Source: Poriferisodalis sp965198245
GTDB lineage: Bacteria; Actinomycetota; Acidimicrobiia; Acidimicrobiales; Poriferisodalaceae
Assembly: GCF_965198245.1 (NCBI RefSeq)
Contig: NZ_OZ240249.1
Location: 2,666,001-2,730,000 of the forward strand
Direction: 5' to 3'
DNA length: 64,000 nucleotides
Shown piece by piece: positions 53,191-62,424 of this stretch. How positions within the stretch are numbered: the first letter of the stretch is position 1; each line of letters opens with the position of its first letter. A program made the position numbers and the translations under genes. The notes under the pieces are model-generated. The model saw only the letters and a list, made by a program, of their open reading frames with translations, ran no database searches and was not told the DNA's origin.

Positions 53191-54489
53191 TTAGATCCCG
53201 CCCCCGTCCAGGAGGCGTCCGAGGCGCTCGATCCCGGCTACGACCCCATCGGTCGGGATGCCGGCAAAGCACAGCCGCATGAATCCCGGTTCGCCGATGT
53301 GGCAGTCGGCGCCCGGGGTGAGGTTGACGTTCGCTTCCTCGAGGAGCCGGGTCCACAAGCCCGCTTCGGCCTCCCACGTCACGGTGTCCATGAAAGGGCG
53401 CAGGTCACAGAGGAGGAAGAAGCCTCCTTGGGCTGGGAAGTAGGGAATGCATGCGGTGTCGAGTGCCTCGACGGTCCGGCGGTACGCCTCTCTGAGGCGT
53501 CGCTCGTTCTCGGCAACAAAGCCCGCCACCCATCCTCGATCGGAGATGAGCTGTTCCAGCAGGTACTGCGTATCGCCGGAGACCGCCGACCAATACGCCA
53601 GCCCGCCGACCGCGCCCAGGACGCCGGCGTTCTCCGAAACCAGCACGCCGCACCGCAATCCGCTGACGGCGAAGTCCTTGCTGAAGGCCCACACGAGGTG
53701 GATCAGCTCTCCGAGGGCCGGGCGCAGCGCCGCCCCGCTGACGAACTCCCGATCACCATGAACCGAGAAGGCGTACAGCTCATCGAGCACGACATGGATC
53801 TGGCGCCGTTCGGCCCAGGTGAGGATGTCGTTGATCTGATCAGCCTCATACACACGCCCCTGCGGATTGTCTGGCGAGGTGAAGAGCAGTGCCTTGACCG
53901 GCACAGCGGCCGCGTCTAGCGCCTCGTCGAGGACATCGGCAGTGAGCTGGAACGACGTGGCGCTGGTGGTGTGCACTGGCACGACCTGAAGCTCATCGCG
54001 CGTCTCGAGGTCGGGCCAGAACCCCGTGTAGCTCGGGGTGGGGACGAGGATGCCGTCGCCCGGGTTGGCGATGGCATAAAACAACGTCTCGAGCACGCTT
54101 CCCGAACCCGCCAGCGCGATGACGTGCTCGGGCTCGATCGACCTGCCGAACAGCCGGTCTCCGAGGAACTGTGCCAACGCCTCGCGAAATGACAGCGCCC
54201 CGACCATCGCGTCATAGCCGATGACCCGGCCTGGAACATCACGGCTGGCCGCCATCTTCGGTTCGAGGAGATCCCACACCAACTTGTTTTCAGCAAGACA
54301 CATCGACACGTACCCGTCAGGGTTGGTCACAAGATCCCAGGCGTCCTCCGCCCGGGCGAAATGCTCGTCGATGAACGGGGGCAGCGGGCGGTTGGCGACC
54401 AGCGCCTCACCGCGGCTGGAGAGCTGATGTCTGGCGATGTCGGTCAAGAGGGCCTCGATCGTGGTCCCGACCCCAAGCATTGCATCCAC
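53191..54489 (-). CDS. Class I/II aminotransferase, ACC-synthase-like
   Basis: 432 residues from GTG 54489 (ATG 54480 also possible). YVSMCLAENKLVWDLLEPKM near residue 60, LAGSGSVLETLFYAIANPGDGILVPTPSYTGFWPD, LLFTSPDNPQGRVYE, VLDELYAFSVHG and the PLP lysine in WAFSKDFAVSGLRCG. The opening and the tyrosine pattern resemble 1-aminocyclopropane-1-carboxylate synthase-like PLP enzymes, which in bacteria mostly have other roles. No operon partners. Confidence 0.9.
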   Translation of the reverse strand: MDAMLGVGTTIEALLTDIARHQLSSRGEALVANRPLPPFIDEHFARAEDAWDLVTNPDGYVSMCLAENKLVWDLLEPKMAASRDVPGRVIGYDAMVGALSFREALAQFLGDRLFGRSIEPEHVIALAGSGSVLETLFYAIANPGDGILVPTPSYTGFWPDLETRDELQVVPVHTTSATSFQLTADVLDEALDAAAVPVKALLFTSPDNPQGRVYEADQINDILTWAERRQIHVVLDELYAFSVHGDREFVSGAALRPALGELIHLVWAFSKDFAVSGLRCGVLVSENAGVLGAVGGLAYWSAVSGDTQYLLEQLISDRGWVAGFVAENERRLREAYRRTVEALDTACIPYFPAQGGFFLLCDLRPFMDTVTWEAEAGLWTRLLEEANVNLTPGADCHIGEPGFMRLCFAGIPTDGVVAGIERLGRLLDGGGI

Positions 54490-55122
54490 CGGCCATCAGC
54501 TCTGAGCGCTCGATGACTCAGCCCGAGCTCGGGTCGGCCAACTGCGACCTGGTCGGCACAACCAGCGCACACCACCCCCGACCCTTCAACCCGCTCTCAC
54601 CCGGGTCGTTCCGATCGACTCGAGCGGGCCGATCGGCCGTAGCCTGCAGGTTCAGTTTGCTGCCCACAACGGTCGCAATGAAGAAGTCCACCTGCTAGAG
54701 CATGAGGGCTGCCTCAACATCAGGTCGATCGATTGAGAAGCTCGGCCCCTGAGACTGAGACGGTCTGCGCGCGGAGGGATCTGGTCAGCTTGTCGTGCCG
54801 ACCGGTGACCGCGCTCCACATCATTGGAGCCGACAGCCCCCTTGAATAGGTCGAACAGGCCGCTCGCCTCGCCGCAAACGCACTGGGCTAATCGCTCCAC
54901 GGGACCTCCTAATGGGGGCTCACGTGCCGATCGTGCACACCGAACACGCGGTCATAGAGGTGGGCTGCCGCACAGATCGGCGCCTCGGCATGAGAGCGAG
55001 CCGGCGCCCGGAACCGGCGGGGCGGCCCGGCTTCAGCTCGCTTCCAGGTGGTGTCTGAGTGCCTAGCGGATCACTGCTGACACGGGCACTCCTTCGTCCT
55101 CAGGAAGGCGCACGACGTCTTT
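54490..55122. other. Stretch with no recognised gene
   Basis: About 630 bases without a convincing open frame, RNA gene or repeat on either strand. Short frames here lack family motifs and ribosome binding sites. Confidence 0.5.
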
Positions 55123-55308
55123 TCAGGTCACGGTCGAGGCGAAGCGACCGGGCTTGCCTCGGCTAGCGAGGAACTCGTCGGCGTCGTAGCTGCGTTCGGC
55201 TTCATCCGCGAGATGTTCGATGAGCTCCTCGGTGATCGGCCTACCCGACTTCGTGTCACCGTAGATCTGCTCGGCGCTCAACGTTCCAGCAGCATCTGTG
55301 GGTGGCAC
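55123..55308 (-). CDS. Small RHH/antitoxin-like protein
   Basis: 61 residues from a GTG. The core SGRPITEELIEHLADEAERSYDADEFLASRGKPGR resembles small ribbon-helix-helix (CopG-like) proteins that often act as antitoxins or repressors. No toxin gene follows, so it may be an orphan or decayed pair. Start uncertain. Confidence 0.45.
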   Translation of the reverse strand: MPPTDAAGTLSAEQIYGDTKSGRPITEELIEHLADEAERSYDADEFLASRGKPGRFASTVT

Positions 55309-55447
55309 GCAGCGACATCGGATGAATGATCATCTCTGTGCCCTCCGCGGTCAGCGACACGTCGACTTCGAGCAAGTTGGCGGAGAAATCCGGCCCGATG
55401 ACCAGCTATCGATCTGGGAACTCGGGGAGATCTTCGGAGTACTGGCC

Positions 55448-56371
55448 TCACCACCCGAGCCGGGGCGCGATCTCCCGATAGCCCTGCCCGTCGGGGACGA
55501 TCGCAGTCACGTCCACACTGTGGAGAAGCGCCACGAGATCGGCTCGCGGCTCGAGGGGGAGGAGCAGGGCGAGCCGCGGGTCGCCGTCGGTGAAGCGTCG
55601 GCAATCGAGCAGCTGGCCGATGCCAGCTCGTATGGCCTCCCGCGAGGTCGTGCCCTTCGCCACGACAAGCAGCCCCTGGTCGGGGTCGTACACATCCGCG
55701 ATGACGCGACCGACCTCCCCCGGCGGATGACTCCTGAGGCGAATCGGCTGACCTCCCTGCCGTCTGACGAAGCTCGCGTAGGTGTGCACGAGATCGCTGG
55801 CAATGTTCTCGGACGTGGGTCGAGGACGACCGGCCCACTGAGCTTCGGACTCCGTGCTGCGATCGTGAACCGGCACCTGCTCGACGACCAGGTGGTCCGG
55901 GGCCGCCGCCGACGCAGCCATTGGATCGGGCTCGAGTGCGTCGATGCCCTCCAGCCGGAAGACGATCACGGTGCGCAACTCTGCTGCCGTGGCGTCGGGC
56001 GCATCGGCTTCGTAGCTGTCGACGAACCGGAACGTCCCCTGGAAGCGCCACAGTTCCCGCCCTCGATCGAATAATTCGAGACTTATGCCCTCGGCCACAT
56101 GATGATTAATTGCTAGATTTCCCCGGACCATACGTTGATCACCGTGGGGTCCTTCGCCGACAAAGTGGAAGAACAGTTCGTTGTTATCACTCCGCTTCCA
56201 CCCGTCCATATATTTCCGAAATGGCTCGGCATCCGTGTCGCTAAACAAGAGAATTGCTGGCGTAGTTGCCGAAGGGCTAACCGAACCCAGGGGTTGGCTG
56301 CCGAAGGCCTCATGAATCTCTGGGCGACTGATCAGGTCTCCAGGATCGAGGGCATAATCGCCGTAACGCAC
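55448..56371 (-). CDS. McrA/SRA-like modification-dependent nuclease (putative)
   Basis: 307 residues from GTG 56371; the longer frame upstream lacks a good start. Residues ~1-120 have RPEIHEAFG, ILLFSDTDAEPFRKYMDG and FHFVGEGPHGDQRMVRGNLAINHHV, matching ScoMcrA-like SRA domains that bind modified cytosine DNA. The C-terminal part (DVYDPDQGLLVVAKGTTSREAIRAGIGQLLD) resembles a PD-(D/E)XK core but has Val where Glu of ExK is expected. It may be a weakened or altered defence nuclease. Confidence 0.65.
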   Translation of the reverse strand: MRYGDYALDPGDLISRPEIHEAFGSQPLGSVSPSATTPAILLFSDTDAEPFRKYMDGWKRSDNNELFFHFVGEGPHGDQRMVRGNLAINHHVAEGISLELFDRGRELWRFQGTFRFVDSYEADAPDATAAELRTVIVFRLEGIDALEPDPMAASAAAPDHLVVEQVPVHDRSTESEAQWAGRPRPTSENIASDLVHTYASFVRRQGGQPIRLRSHPPGEVGRVIADVYDPDQGLLVVAKGTTSREAIRAGIGQLLDCRRFTDGDPRLALLLPLEPRADLVALLHSVDVTAIVPDGQGYREIAPRLGW

Positions 56372-56442
56372 CGGGTGCCATACTAGAGCGAAGCCGGTCG
56401 GGAATGTGCTAACCTCCTCCTCTCCGAGCGGAGGGGGGCGCC

Positions 56443-57987
56443 ATGTCAGAGTCACTGACGGCCAACAACAACTTCGTCCCGCCGACGGCTGATGAGGTGC
56501 GCGAGATCGCCGCCGCCTACGGGATAACACTCACGGCAGATCAAGCCGAGTCGCACGCGGGAGTCATCGCGGGGGCCGTGCCCGCCTACTCTCGCTTGAG
56601 AGAGCTACCGGAGGTAAGGCCAGATGTGAAGTACCCCCGCACGCCTGGCTATAGACCGCCACCCGAGGAGAACCCGTACAACGCCTGGTACTGGCGGTGC
56701 TCGGTCAAGGGCGCTCCGGAGGGAATCCTCGCTGGCAAGACCGTCGCCATAAAAGACGCCGTCTGCGTGGCGGGCGTTCCCATGATGAACGGCTCGGCCC
56801 TGCTCGATGGCTTCGTTCCCGATATCGACGCCACCGTGGTGACACGGATCCTCGACGCGGGGGGCGAGATCGTCGGCAAGGCGGTGTGCGAGAACCTCTG
56901 TGTCACTGGTGGCTCGAACTCAGCGGCGACCGGGCCGGTGCTGAACCCGCACAACCCCGAGTACGCGACCGCCGGTTCGTCGAGTGGGTGTGCCGCCCTC
57001 CTCGTGAACGGTGATTGCGACATGGCCATCGGTGGTGACCAGGGGGGCTCGATACGAATGCCTTCGTCCTGGAGCGGCTGCTACGGGCTGAAGCCGACTT
57101 ATGGGCTCGTCCCCTATACGGGCGCCTTCGGCATCGAGATGACCGTCGACCATCTCGGACCCATGGCCCGGTCGACACACGACGTCGCGCTCTTGCTCGA
57201 GGCGATCGCCGGCCGCGACCCGATGGACCCGCGGCAACGGGACGATGTCGTGGTCCAGCCCTACACCGAGGCCTTGATCGGCGACATCAGCGATCTCACG
57301 ATCGGCGTGATGAGCGAGGGCTTCGGGTGGGAGGGAGGCTCGCAGGACGTCGACGAGGTCGTCAGATCGGCGATCTCGAACTTCGACAGCCTCGGCGCCA
57401 ACATGATCGATATCTCGGTGCCATCTCACCTCGACGGCTTCCCGGTCTTCCTCGGTATGTTCGCCGAGGGCACGTTCATCCAGATGTTCCTGTGCAACGG
57501 GTTCGGTACGGGCTGGAATGGCTACTACCCGATGGCCGCCATGGAGCACTTCGGGCGGGGCTTCAAGACCAAGGCCCACTGTCTCTCGGCGACCGCCCAG
57601 TACCTGCTCATCCACGGCCACTACATGATGGACCGGTACAACGGGCAGTTCTACGCGATGGCGCAGAACCAGCGGCCCGCTCTCAGGGCCGCGTACGACA
57701 GAGCTCTCGAAGAGGTCGACTTGCTCGTCATGCCCACGTGCGCGCCGGAGGGCGTCGCCATGAAGCACATCGCGGACCCGACGATCGAGGAGCTCTTCGC
57801 TACCGGCTGGACGATGGGCAACAACACGTCTCCGTTCGATCTCACGGGTCATCCGGCAATCAGTGTTCCGTGCGGAAAGCACGACGGGCTCCCGGTCGGA
57901 TTGATGCTCGTCGGGAAGCACTTCGACGAAGCGACAGTGCTGCGCGCTGCCCACGCCTTCGAGTCAACGGGCATCTACGAAATGTGA
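56443..57987 (+). CDS. Amidase signature family hydrolase
   Basis: 514 residues, with GGAGGGGGG just before the ATG. Catalytic Lys104 in AIKDAV, cis-Ser179 in AGSSSGC and nucleophile Ser203 in DQGGSIRMP. It shares its N-terminal arm (AAAYGITL ... VKYPRTPGY) and C-terminus (GLPVGLMLVGKHFDEATVLRAA) with the amidase at 31669, so the two are probable paralogues. Followed by a SnoaL-like gene. Confidence 0.93.
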   Translation: MSESLTANNNFVPPTADEVREIAAAYGITLTADQAESHAGVIAGAVPAYSRLRELPEVRPDVKYPRTPGYRPPPEENPYNAWYWRCSVKGAPEGILAGKTVAIKDAVCVAGVPMMNGSALLDGFVPDIDATVVTRILDAGGEIVGKAVCENLCVTGGSNSAATGPVLNPHNPEYATAGSSSGCAALLVNGDCDMAIGGDQGGSIRMPSSWSGCYGLKPTYGLVPYTGAFGIEMTVDHLGPMARSTHDVALLLEAIAGRDPMDPRQRDDVVVQPYTEALIGDISDLTIGVMSEGFGWEGGSQDVDEVVRSAISNFDSLGANMIDISVPSHLDGFPVFLGMFAEGTFIQMFLCNGFGTGWNGYYPMAAMEHFGRGFKTKAHCLSATAQYLLIHGHYMMDRYNGQFYAMAQNQRPALRAAYDRALEEVDLLVMPTCAPEGVAMKHIADPTIEELFATGWTMGNNTSPFDLTGHPAISVPCGKHDGLPVGLMLVGKHFDEATVLRAAHAFESTGIYEM

Positions 57988-58027
57988 TCGGTCGGTTCTA
58001 GCGGAACAAGAGAGAAGGGAATCCATC

Positions 58028-58486
58028 GTGGCGACTCTTGAAGAGCGTGTCGACGTACTGGAAAACATTGAGGCGATTCGCCGCCTCAAGATCGAGTACG
58101 CCCAGGCATGTGATGATGGCTACGACCAGGATCGTATTGCCGAGTGCTACACGGAAGACGGGGTCTTCGACACCGGTGAGTTCGGTCGGCATGAAGGTCG
58201 GGAGACGATCCGAGAGCTCTTCACCGGACAAGAAGACGTCTTCCAGTTTGCCCTTCATAATGTGCTGGGGCACACCGTCAACGTCGAACCGTTTGCCGAT
58301 ACGGCAACGGGAAGTGTCTACCTCTTCCAGCCGTGCACGGTCGAAGGTGAAGCCCGCTGGTTTGCTGCGACCTACGACGAGGAATACCGCAAAGAAGACG
58401 GGAAGTGGCGCTTCTCGCTGAGCAAGCTGAACGTCGCGTTCAACACACCGTACGACAAGGGCTGGGTCGAGCAGCGCATGGCGTAG
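58028..58486 (+). CDS. SnoaL-like (NTF2-fold) protein
   Basis: 152 residues from GTG 58028, with AGAGAAGGGA upstream. LENIEAIRRLKIEYAQACDDGYDQDRIAECYTEDGVFD and NVAFNTPYDKGWVEQRM make it a paralogue of the protein at 51473. Each copy lies downstream of a catabolic enzyme (LLM oxidoreductase there, amidase here), hinting at a pathway role such as dehydration or isomerisation. Confidence 0.88.
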   Translation: MATLEERVDVLENIEAIRRLKIEYAQACDDGYDQDRIAECYTEDGVFDTGEFGRHEGRETIRELFTGQEDVFQFALHNVLGHTVNVEPFADTATGSVYLFQPCTVEGEARWFAATYDEEYRKEDGKWRFSLSKLNVAFNTPYDKGWVEQRMA

Positions 58487-58510
58487 CCGCTCGTAGGAGC
58501 CAGCCTCTCG

Positions 58511-59059
58511 TCAAGACGCGGAGCCGGGGTCCGTGACCGGCCTCATGATGAGGCCGGGCGCGGGAGCAACTCGGTCGCTCTTCAGGATCCGCTCGGTCCA
58601 TTCGTGGTGCTCAACGATGGCATCACCCTCGTGGACATCGAGGTTCCACTGTCGCTCGAAGAGGACGTCGGGCTCGGTGGGCTCCTTGTTCAAGGTGAGC
58701 TGGTCTCGACGGAACGTCACCTCGTATTCCGGGGTGACCCTGGTGAGCAGACCGAGTCGGTGGAGCTCGGGCGCGAGCGTGGCGATCGTCTGCTTGTACT
58801 CGTCCCACGAGCTGGGTGTCGGCGATGGCCCGTGCACGAGCTCGTCGCGACGCCGACGGGCCGCTTCTATCGGCTCGGCTGACTCCGCCCAGGCGTCGAG
58901 CACGGCCACGAGCTTGACGTAAGCCATCGAGGCGAGGGTCGCGTCGTAGCCCTCGTGGTGCAGCACGGCAGCTCCGCCGTGTTTCATCGGGATCCACCAC
59001 GCCTCAGCGATCGCAGCCTCCCGGACAGCGTGCTCCCACTGAGCAGTGACATCTGGCAC
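58511..59059 (-). CDS. Uncharacterised protein with a HEPN-like RxxxxH motif
   Basis: 182 residues. Helical N-terminal half: WEHAVREAAIAEAWW, DATLASMAYVKLVAVLDAWAES, then RRRDELVHG, which contains R-x4-H as in HEPN ribonuclease-type domains. The C-terminal half is beta-like (YEVTFRRDQLTLN). The HEPN suggestion rests on one short motif. Stands alone, divergent from the amidase at 59172. Confidence 0.5.
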   Translation of the reverse strand: MPDVTAQWEHAVREAAIAEAWWIPMKHGGAAVLHHEGYDATLASMAYVKLVAVLDAWAESAEPIEAARRRRDELVHGPSPTPSSWDEYKQTIATLAPELHRLGLLTRVTPEYEVTFRRDQLTLNKEPTEPDVLFERQWNLDVHEGDAIVEHHEWTERILKSDRVAPAPGLIMRPVTDPGSAS

Positions 59060-59096
59060 GCGATCAATCTAGTGGCCTGCCTCTGGCGTGAGTGGT

Positions 59097-59110
59097 CCTC
59101 GGAACCGAGG
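59097..59110. promoter_or_regulatory. Palindromic site in divergent intergenic region
   Basis: CCTCGG-AA-CCGAGG, a perfect 14-base palindrome between the divergent genes starting at 59059 (minus) and 59172 (plus). Suitable as an operator; no regulator identified. Confidence 0.35.
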
Positions 59111-59171
59111 CTGCTCATTGATGCCAGACTCCGAGTCAGGGAGCCCGCGCGGCAACGAGGGGGATGAGGAA

Positions 59172-60599
59172 ATGGCGATCGACGTAGGGCAGTACGACGC
59201 ATTGGCTCTGGCCGACCTTGTCAGGCGCAAGGAGATCAAGCCGATCGAGCTGGTAGACGCGGCGATTGAGAGGATCGAGCGCGTCAACCCCGAGCTCAAC
59301 TGCGTGATGTTCAAGAACTACGACGCAGCCCGGGAGTCAGCCAGTGGCCCGCTGCCGGACGGGCCCTTTATCGGCGTGCCCCTGCTGCTCAAGGATCTGG
59401 GCATCAGCTACGAAGGACTGCCTCTGACGGGCGGCTGCCGTTACCTCCAGGATGTCGTCGCCGAAGAAGACAGCGTGATCGCCGAGCGCATCGCCGAGGG
59501 TGGCTTCATCCGGCTCGCCAAGACAGTGACGCCTGAGCTCGGTTACTGCGCCGCGTCCGAGCCGCCCATCTATCCGCCGGCGCGCAATCCATGGAATCGC
59601 GACCACACGCCAGGTGGCTCCAGCGGCGGCTCGGGTGCTGCCGTAGCCGCCCGCGTCGTGCCCCTGGCCACCGCCAGCGACGGCGGCGGCTCGACCCGCA
59701 TCCCGGCCTCCAACAACGGCCTGGTCGGACTCAAGCAATCGCGTGGTGGCACGACGTTGGCCCCGCTCCAAGCGGCGCCGTGGTACGGCTGCGTCGTCGA
59801 CGGCTGTGTGTCGTTGAGTGTGCGAGACCAGGCGGCCTATCACGACCTGACCCAGTATTCGACGCCTGGCGATGTGTACTCACTGCCGCGGCCCGAGCTT
59901 CCGTTCCTGGACGAGGTCGGCAGAGATCCCGGGCGGCTCAGAATCGCGATCATCACGAAGGCCGCAAACGGTAAGCCCGTCCATCCTGATTGCGTCGAAG
60001 GCGCCCACAACGCGGCAGAGCTGTGCAGCTCGCTCGGCCACGACGTCGAGGAGGCGGAATACAGCTTCGACTTCGACTCCCTCAGCGAGGTCTTCTCGCG
60101 CATGGCCTGCGCGGCGACGGCCGGCCTCCTCCGTGATACAACGAGGAGAGTCGGGCGTGCGCCACGGCAGGACGAGCTCGGCAATGTGATTCAAGAGATG
60201 GTCGAGCGCGGCGAGCAGATGAGCGCAGCAGCGCTCGTCGACGACATCGAGGCGATGCACGCCTTCGGCTGGACCATCGCCAAGGACTGCCTGCCCTATG
60301 ACGTGGTGATCACGCCGACAATGCCCAACCCGCCGCACAGGGTCGGCTACTACGACATGACCCTGAGCTTCGATCACTATCAGTTCGAGCTACTGATTCC
60401 GGAGATTGTCTTCACGCTCCCGCACAATGTCAGCGGTCTGCCCGCCATGTCACTGCCGCTTCATTGGAGCACCGAGGGCTTGCCCTGCGGCGTGCAGTTC
60501 ATCGCCAAGCACGCCAACGATTCCCTGCTGTTCCGGCTGGCAGCGCAGATCGAACGGGCCCAGCCATGGAGCGACAAGGTGCCGCCCATCCACGCCTGA
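59172..60599 (+). CDS. Amidase signature family hydrolase (NylA-like)
   Basis: 475 residues from ATG 59172 after GAGGAA. Catalytic Lys74 in LLLKDLG, cis-Ser150 in PGGSSGGS and nucleophile Ser174 in GGGSTRIP. Full-length pattern LADLVRRKEIKPIELVDAAIERIERVNPELN ... FTLPHNVSGLPAMSLPLHWSTEGLPCGVQF resembles 6-aminohexanoate-cyclic-dimer hydrolase-like amidases. Convergent with the enoyl-CoA hydratase gene. Confidence 0.92.
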   Translation: MAIDVGQYDALALADLVRRKEIKPIELVDAAIERIERVNPELNCVMFKNYDAARESASGPLPDGPFIGVPLLLKDLGISYEGLPLTGGCRYLQDVVAEEDSVIAERIAEGGFIRLAKTVTPELGYCAASEPPIYPPARNPWNRDHTPGGSSGGSGAAVAARVVPLATASDGGGSTRIPASNNGLVGLKQSRGGTTLAPLQAAPWYGCVVDGCVSLSVRDQAAYHDLTQYSTPGDVYSLPRPELPFLDEVGRDPGRLRIAIITKAANGKPVHPDCVEGAHNAAELCSSLGHDVEEAEYSFDFDSLSEVFSRMACAATAGLLRDTTRRVGRAPRQDELGNVIQEMVERGEQMSAAALVDDIEAMHAFGWTIAKDCLPYDVVITPTMPNPPHRVGYYDMTLSFDHYQFELLIPEIVFTLPHNVSGLPAMSLPLHWSTEGLPCGVQFIAKHANDSLLFRLAAQIERAQPWSDKVPPIHA

Positions 60600-60605
60600 C
60601 GGGTC

Positions 60606-60634
60606 GGGCGAGCTCTTGGACCGGACGCTCGCCC
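60606..60634. terminator. Bidirectional hairpin between convergent genes
   Basis: GGGCGAGC (60606-60613) and GCTCGCCC (60627-60634) form a perfect 8-bp GC-rich stem with a 13-base loop. It lies between the amidase stop (60599) and the enoyl-CoA hydratase stop (60637). No T-tract, as is usual for high-GC actinobacterial terminators. Confidence 0.55.
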
Positions 60635-60636
60635 CG

Positions 60637-61413
60637 TCAGCGGCCCTCGAAGCGAGCTGGTCGCTTCTCGACGAACGCGGTGATGCCCTCTCGGGCGTCG
60701 TTGGTCGCCAGCGCGCGGTGAATGGTCTCGGTCTCGAGCTCGAGCGCTCGCTCGAGCTCGTCCTGCTGCATCTGGTCCATGAGGCGCTTCGAGAGCTGCA
60801 CGGCCAGCGGCGCCCGGCTGGCAATCCGCCCGGCCATCTCGTTGGCGGTGTCGAGGAGCGAGCCCGAGTCGACGACCCGGTTCACGAGACCGATGCGGTG
60901 TGCCTCGGCGGCGTCGATCACGTCGCCCAGCAGGACGATCTCCCGTGCATTGCCCTCGCCGACGACTCGAGCGAGGAGGGAGGCCGCGCCATTGGTCATC
61001 GTCACGCCGATGCTCACCTCGGGGCATCCGAAGCTGGAGCGGTGCGATGCAATGCGGAGGTCGCATGCGCAGATCATCTCGACTCCGCCGCCGATCGCAT
61101 ACCCGTCGATGGCGGCGATGACGGGCGTCCCGATGTGCCTCAGGGTGCGCGTGATGGCCTGAAAGGCGTCGATCGCGTCGCTGAGCCGTGACTCGTCGAG
61201 CGACACCGCCTCGTGGAGATCCCAGCCACCGGTGAACGCGTTGCCGCTGCCAGCGAGGACGACGGCCCGCACGTCGGCGTCGTGGTCAGCAGCAGCGAGG
61301 GCTTCGTTGAGCCCAGTGAGCGCCTCGAGGCTCAGGGCATTCAGCACCTCGGGACGATGCAACGTGATCGTCACGATTTGACCTGACTTCTCCGTGAGCA
61401 CGATGTCTGGCAC
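60637..61413 (-). CDS. Enoyl-CoA hydratase/isomerase family protein
   Basis: 258 residues. Crotonase oxyanion region GNAFTGGWDLHE and AIDGYAIGGGVEMICACDLRIAS. Both catalytic glutamates are kept (GGGVEM and GCPEVSIG). Nineteen bases after the ABC ATPase stop on the same strand, so probably the last gene of the importer operon. Adds water to an enoyl-CoA. Confidence 0.92.
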   Translation of the reverse strand: MPDIVLTEKSGQIVTITLHRPEVLNALSLEALTGLNEALAAADHDADVRAVVLAGSGNAFTGGWDLHEAVSLDESRLSDAIDAFQAITRTLRHIGTPVIAAIDGYAIGGGVEMICACDLRIASHRSSFGCPEVSIGVTMTNGAASLLARVVGEGNAREIVLLGDVIDAAEAHRIGLVNRVVDSGSLLDTANEMAGRIASRAPLAVQLSKRLMDQMQQDELERALELETETIHRALATNDAREGITAFVEKRPARFEGR

Positions 61414-61431
61414 GTGGCCAACCTCCTGCCG

Positions 61432-62424
61432 TCACACGGAGCCGGCGCGAAGCATCTCCTCGGCCCGGCGACAGGCGACCGGGCGGGTGCTCGAGTTGAC
61501 AGAGATCTCGAGGAGTTGCGGCTCCCACCCCGAGCACTCCATCTCTGCTGCCGGGCAGCGGGAGAACAGGGGGCAGCCGATCGGGAGGTTGATGGGGCTC
61601 GGGATCTCGCCGCTCAGCTCGTAGGTCGGCGCGGCCGCGTTTGGGTCCGGGTACAGCACGGCGCCCAGCAGCGAGCGGGTGTACGGATGGAGCGGACGGG
61701 CGAACAGGGCGTCGGTCTCCTCGACCTCGACGATGCGCCCGAGGTACATCACGGCGATGCGCTTGCTCACGCTCCGGACGGCGGTCAGGTCGTGGGAGAT
61801 GAAGAGATAAGAGACGTCGAGCCGATCCTGGAGCTCGTGAAGCAGCCCGAGGATCTCGCCGCGACCGACGACGTCGAGGTTGGAGACGGGCTCGTCGAGC
61901 ACGATCAGGTCGGGCTCCATCATGAGCGCTCGTGCGACCGCGAACCGCTGCTGTTGGCTCGTCGTGAGCGCTTCGGGGTGTGCATCGACGAGCCCGGGCG
62001 GCACCCGTACGATCTCCAGGACCTCGTCGACGCGGCGCGCTCGGTCGGCGCGCGAGAGCTTCATCGCGTGGAGCGCGTCCCTCAGCATGTTGCGCATGGT
62101 CATACGCGGGTTGAGCGACAGGAACGGATCCTGAAAGACCATCTGGAGCTTGGGCCGTAAGCGCCGGAACTCCTTCTCCTTGAGGTCGCTGATCCGCTCT
62201 CCGTTGTAGAGCACCTCGCCCGCGGTCGGCTCGGTCAGGCGGAGAATGAGACGGCCGATCGTGGTCTTCCCGGACCCGGACTCCCCGACCAGCCCCAGCG
62301 TCTCGCCCTTGGCGATGGAGAGGTTGACGTCGTCGACGGCGACGAGCGTGCCCTGGTGAGGGATGTGGAAGTGCTTGACCAGACCTCGCATCTCGATGAG
62401 CGGCGTCTCACTCTCCGGACCCAT
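61432..62424 (-). CDS. Oligopeptide/dipeptide-type ABC importer ATPase (OppF/DppF-like), degenerate signature motif
   Basis: 330 residues from ATG 62424, overlapping the OppD-like gene by 17 bases. Walker A GESGSGKTT, Q-loop MVFQDPFLSLNP, Walker B LIVLDEP and H-loop FISHDL are intact. The ABC signature is LTTSQQQR instead of LSGGQQQR. C-terminal oligopeptide domain CPLFSRCPAAEMECSG binds the permeases or a cluster-like site. It forms a heterodimer with the neighbouring OppD-like ATPase (family knowledge). Confidence 0.9.
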   Translation of the reverse strand: MGPESETPLIEMRGLVKHFHIPHQGTLVAVDDVNLSIAKGETLGLVGESGSGKTTIGRLILRLTEPTAGEVLYNGERISDLKEKEFRRLRPKLQMVFQDPFLSLNPRMTMRNMLRDALHAMKLSRADRARRVDEVLEIVRVPPGLVDAHPEALTTSQQQRFAVARALMMEPDLIVLDEPVSNLDVVGRGEILGLLHELQDRLDVSYLFISHDLTAVRSVSKRIAVMYLGRIVEVEETDALFARPLHPYTRSLLGAVLYPDPNAAAPTYELSGEIPSPINLPIGCPLFSRCPAAEMECSGWEPQLLEISVNSSTRPVACRRAEEMLRAGSV

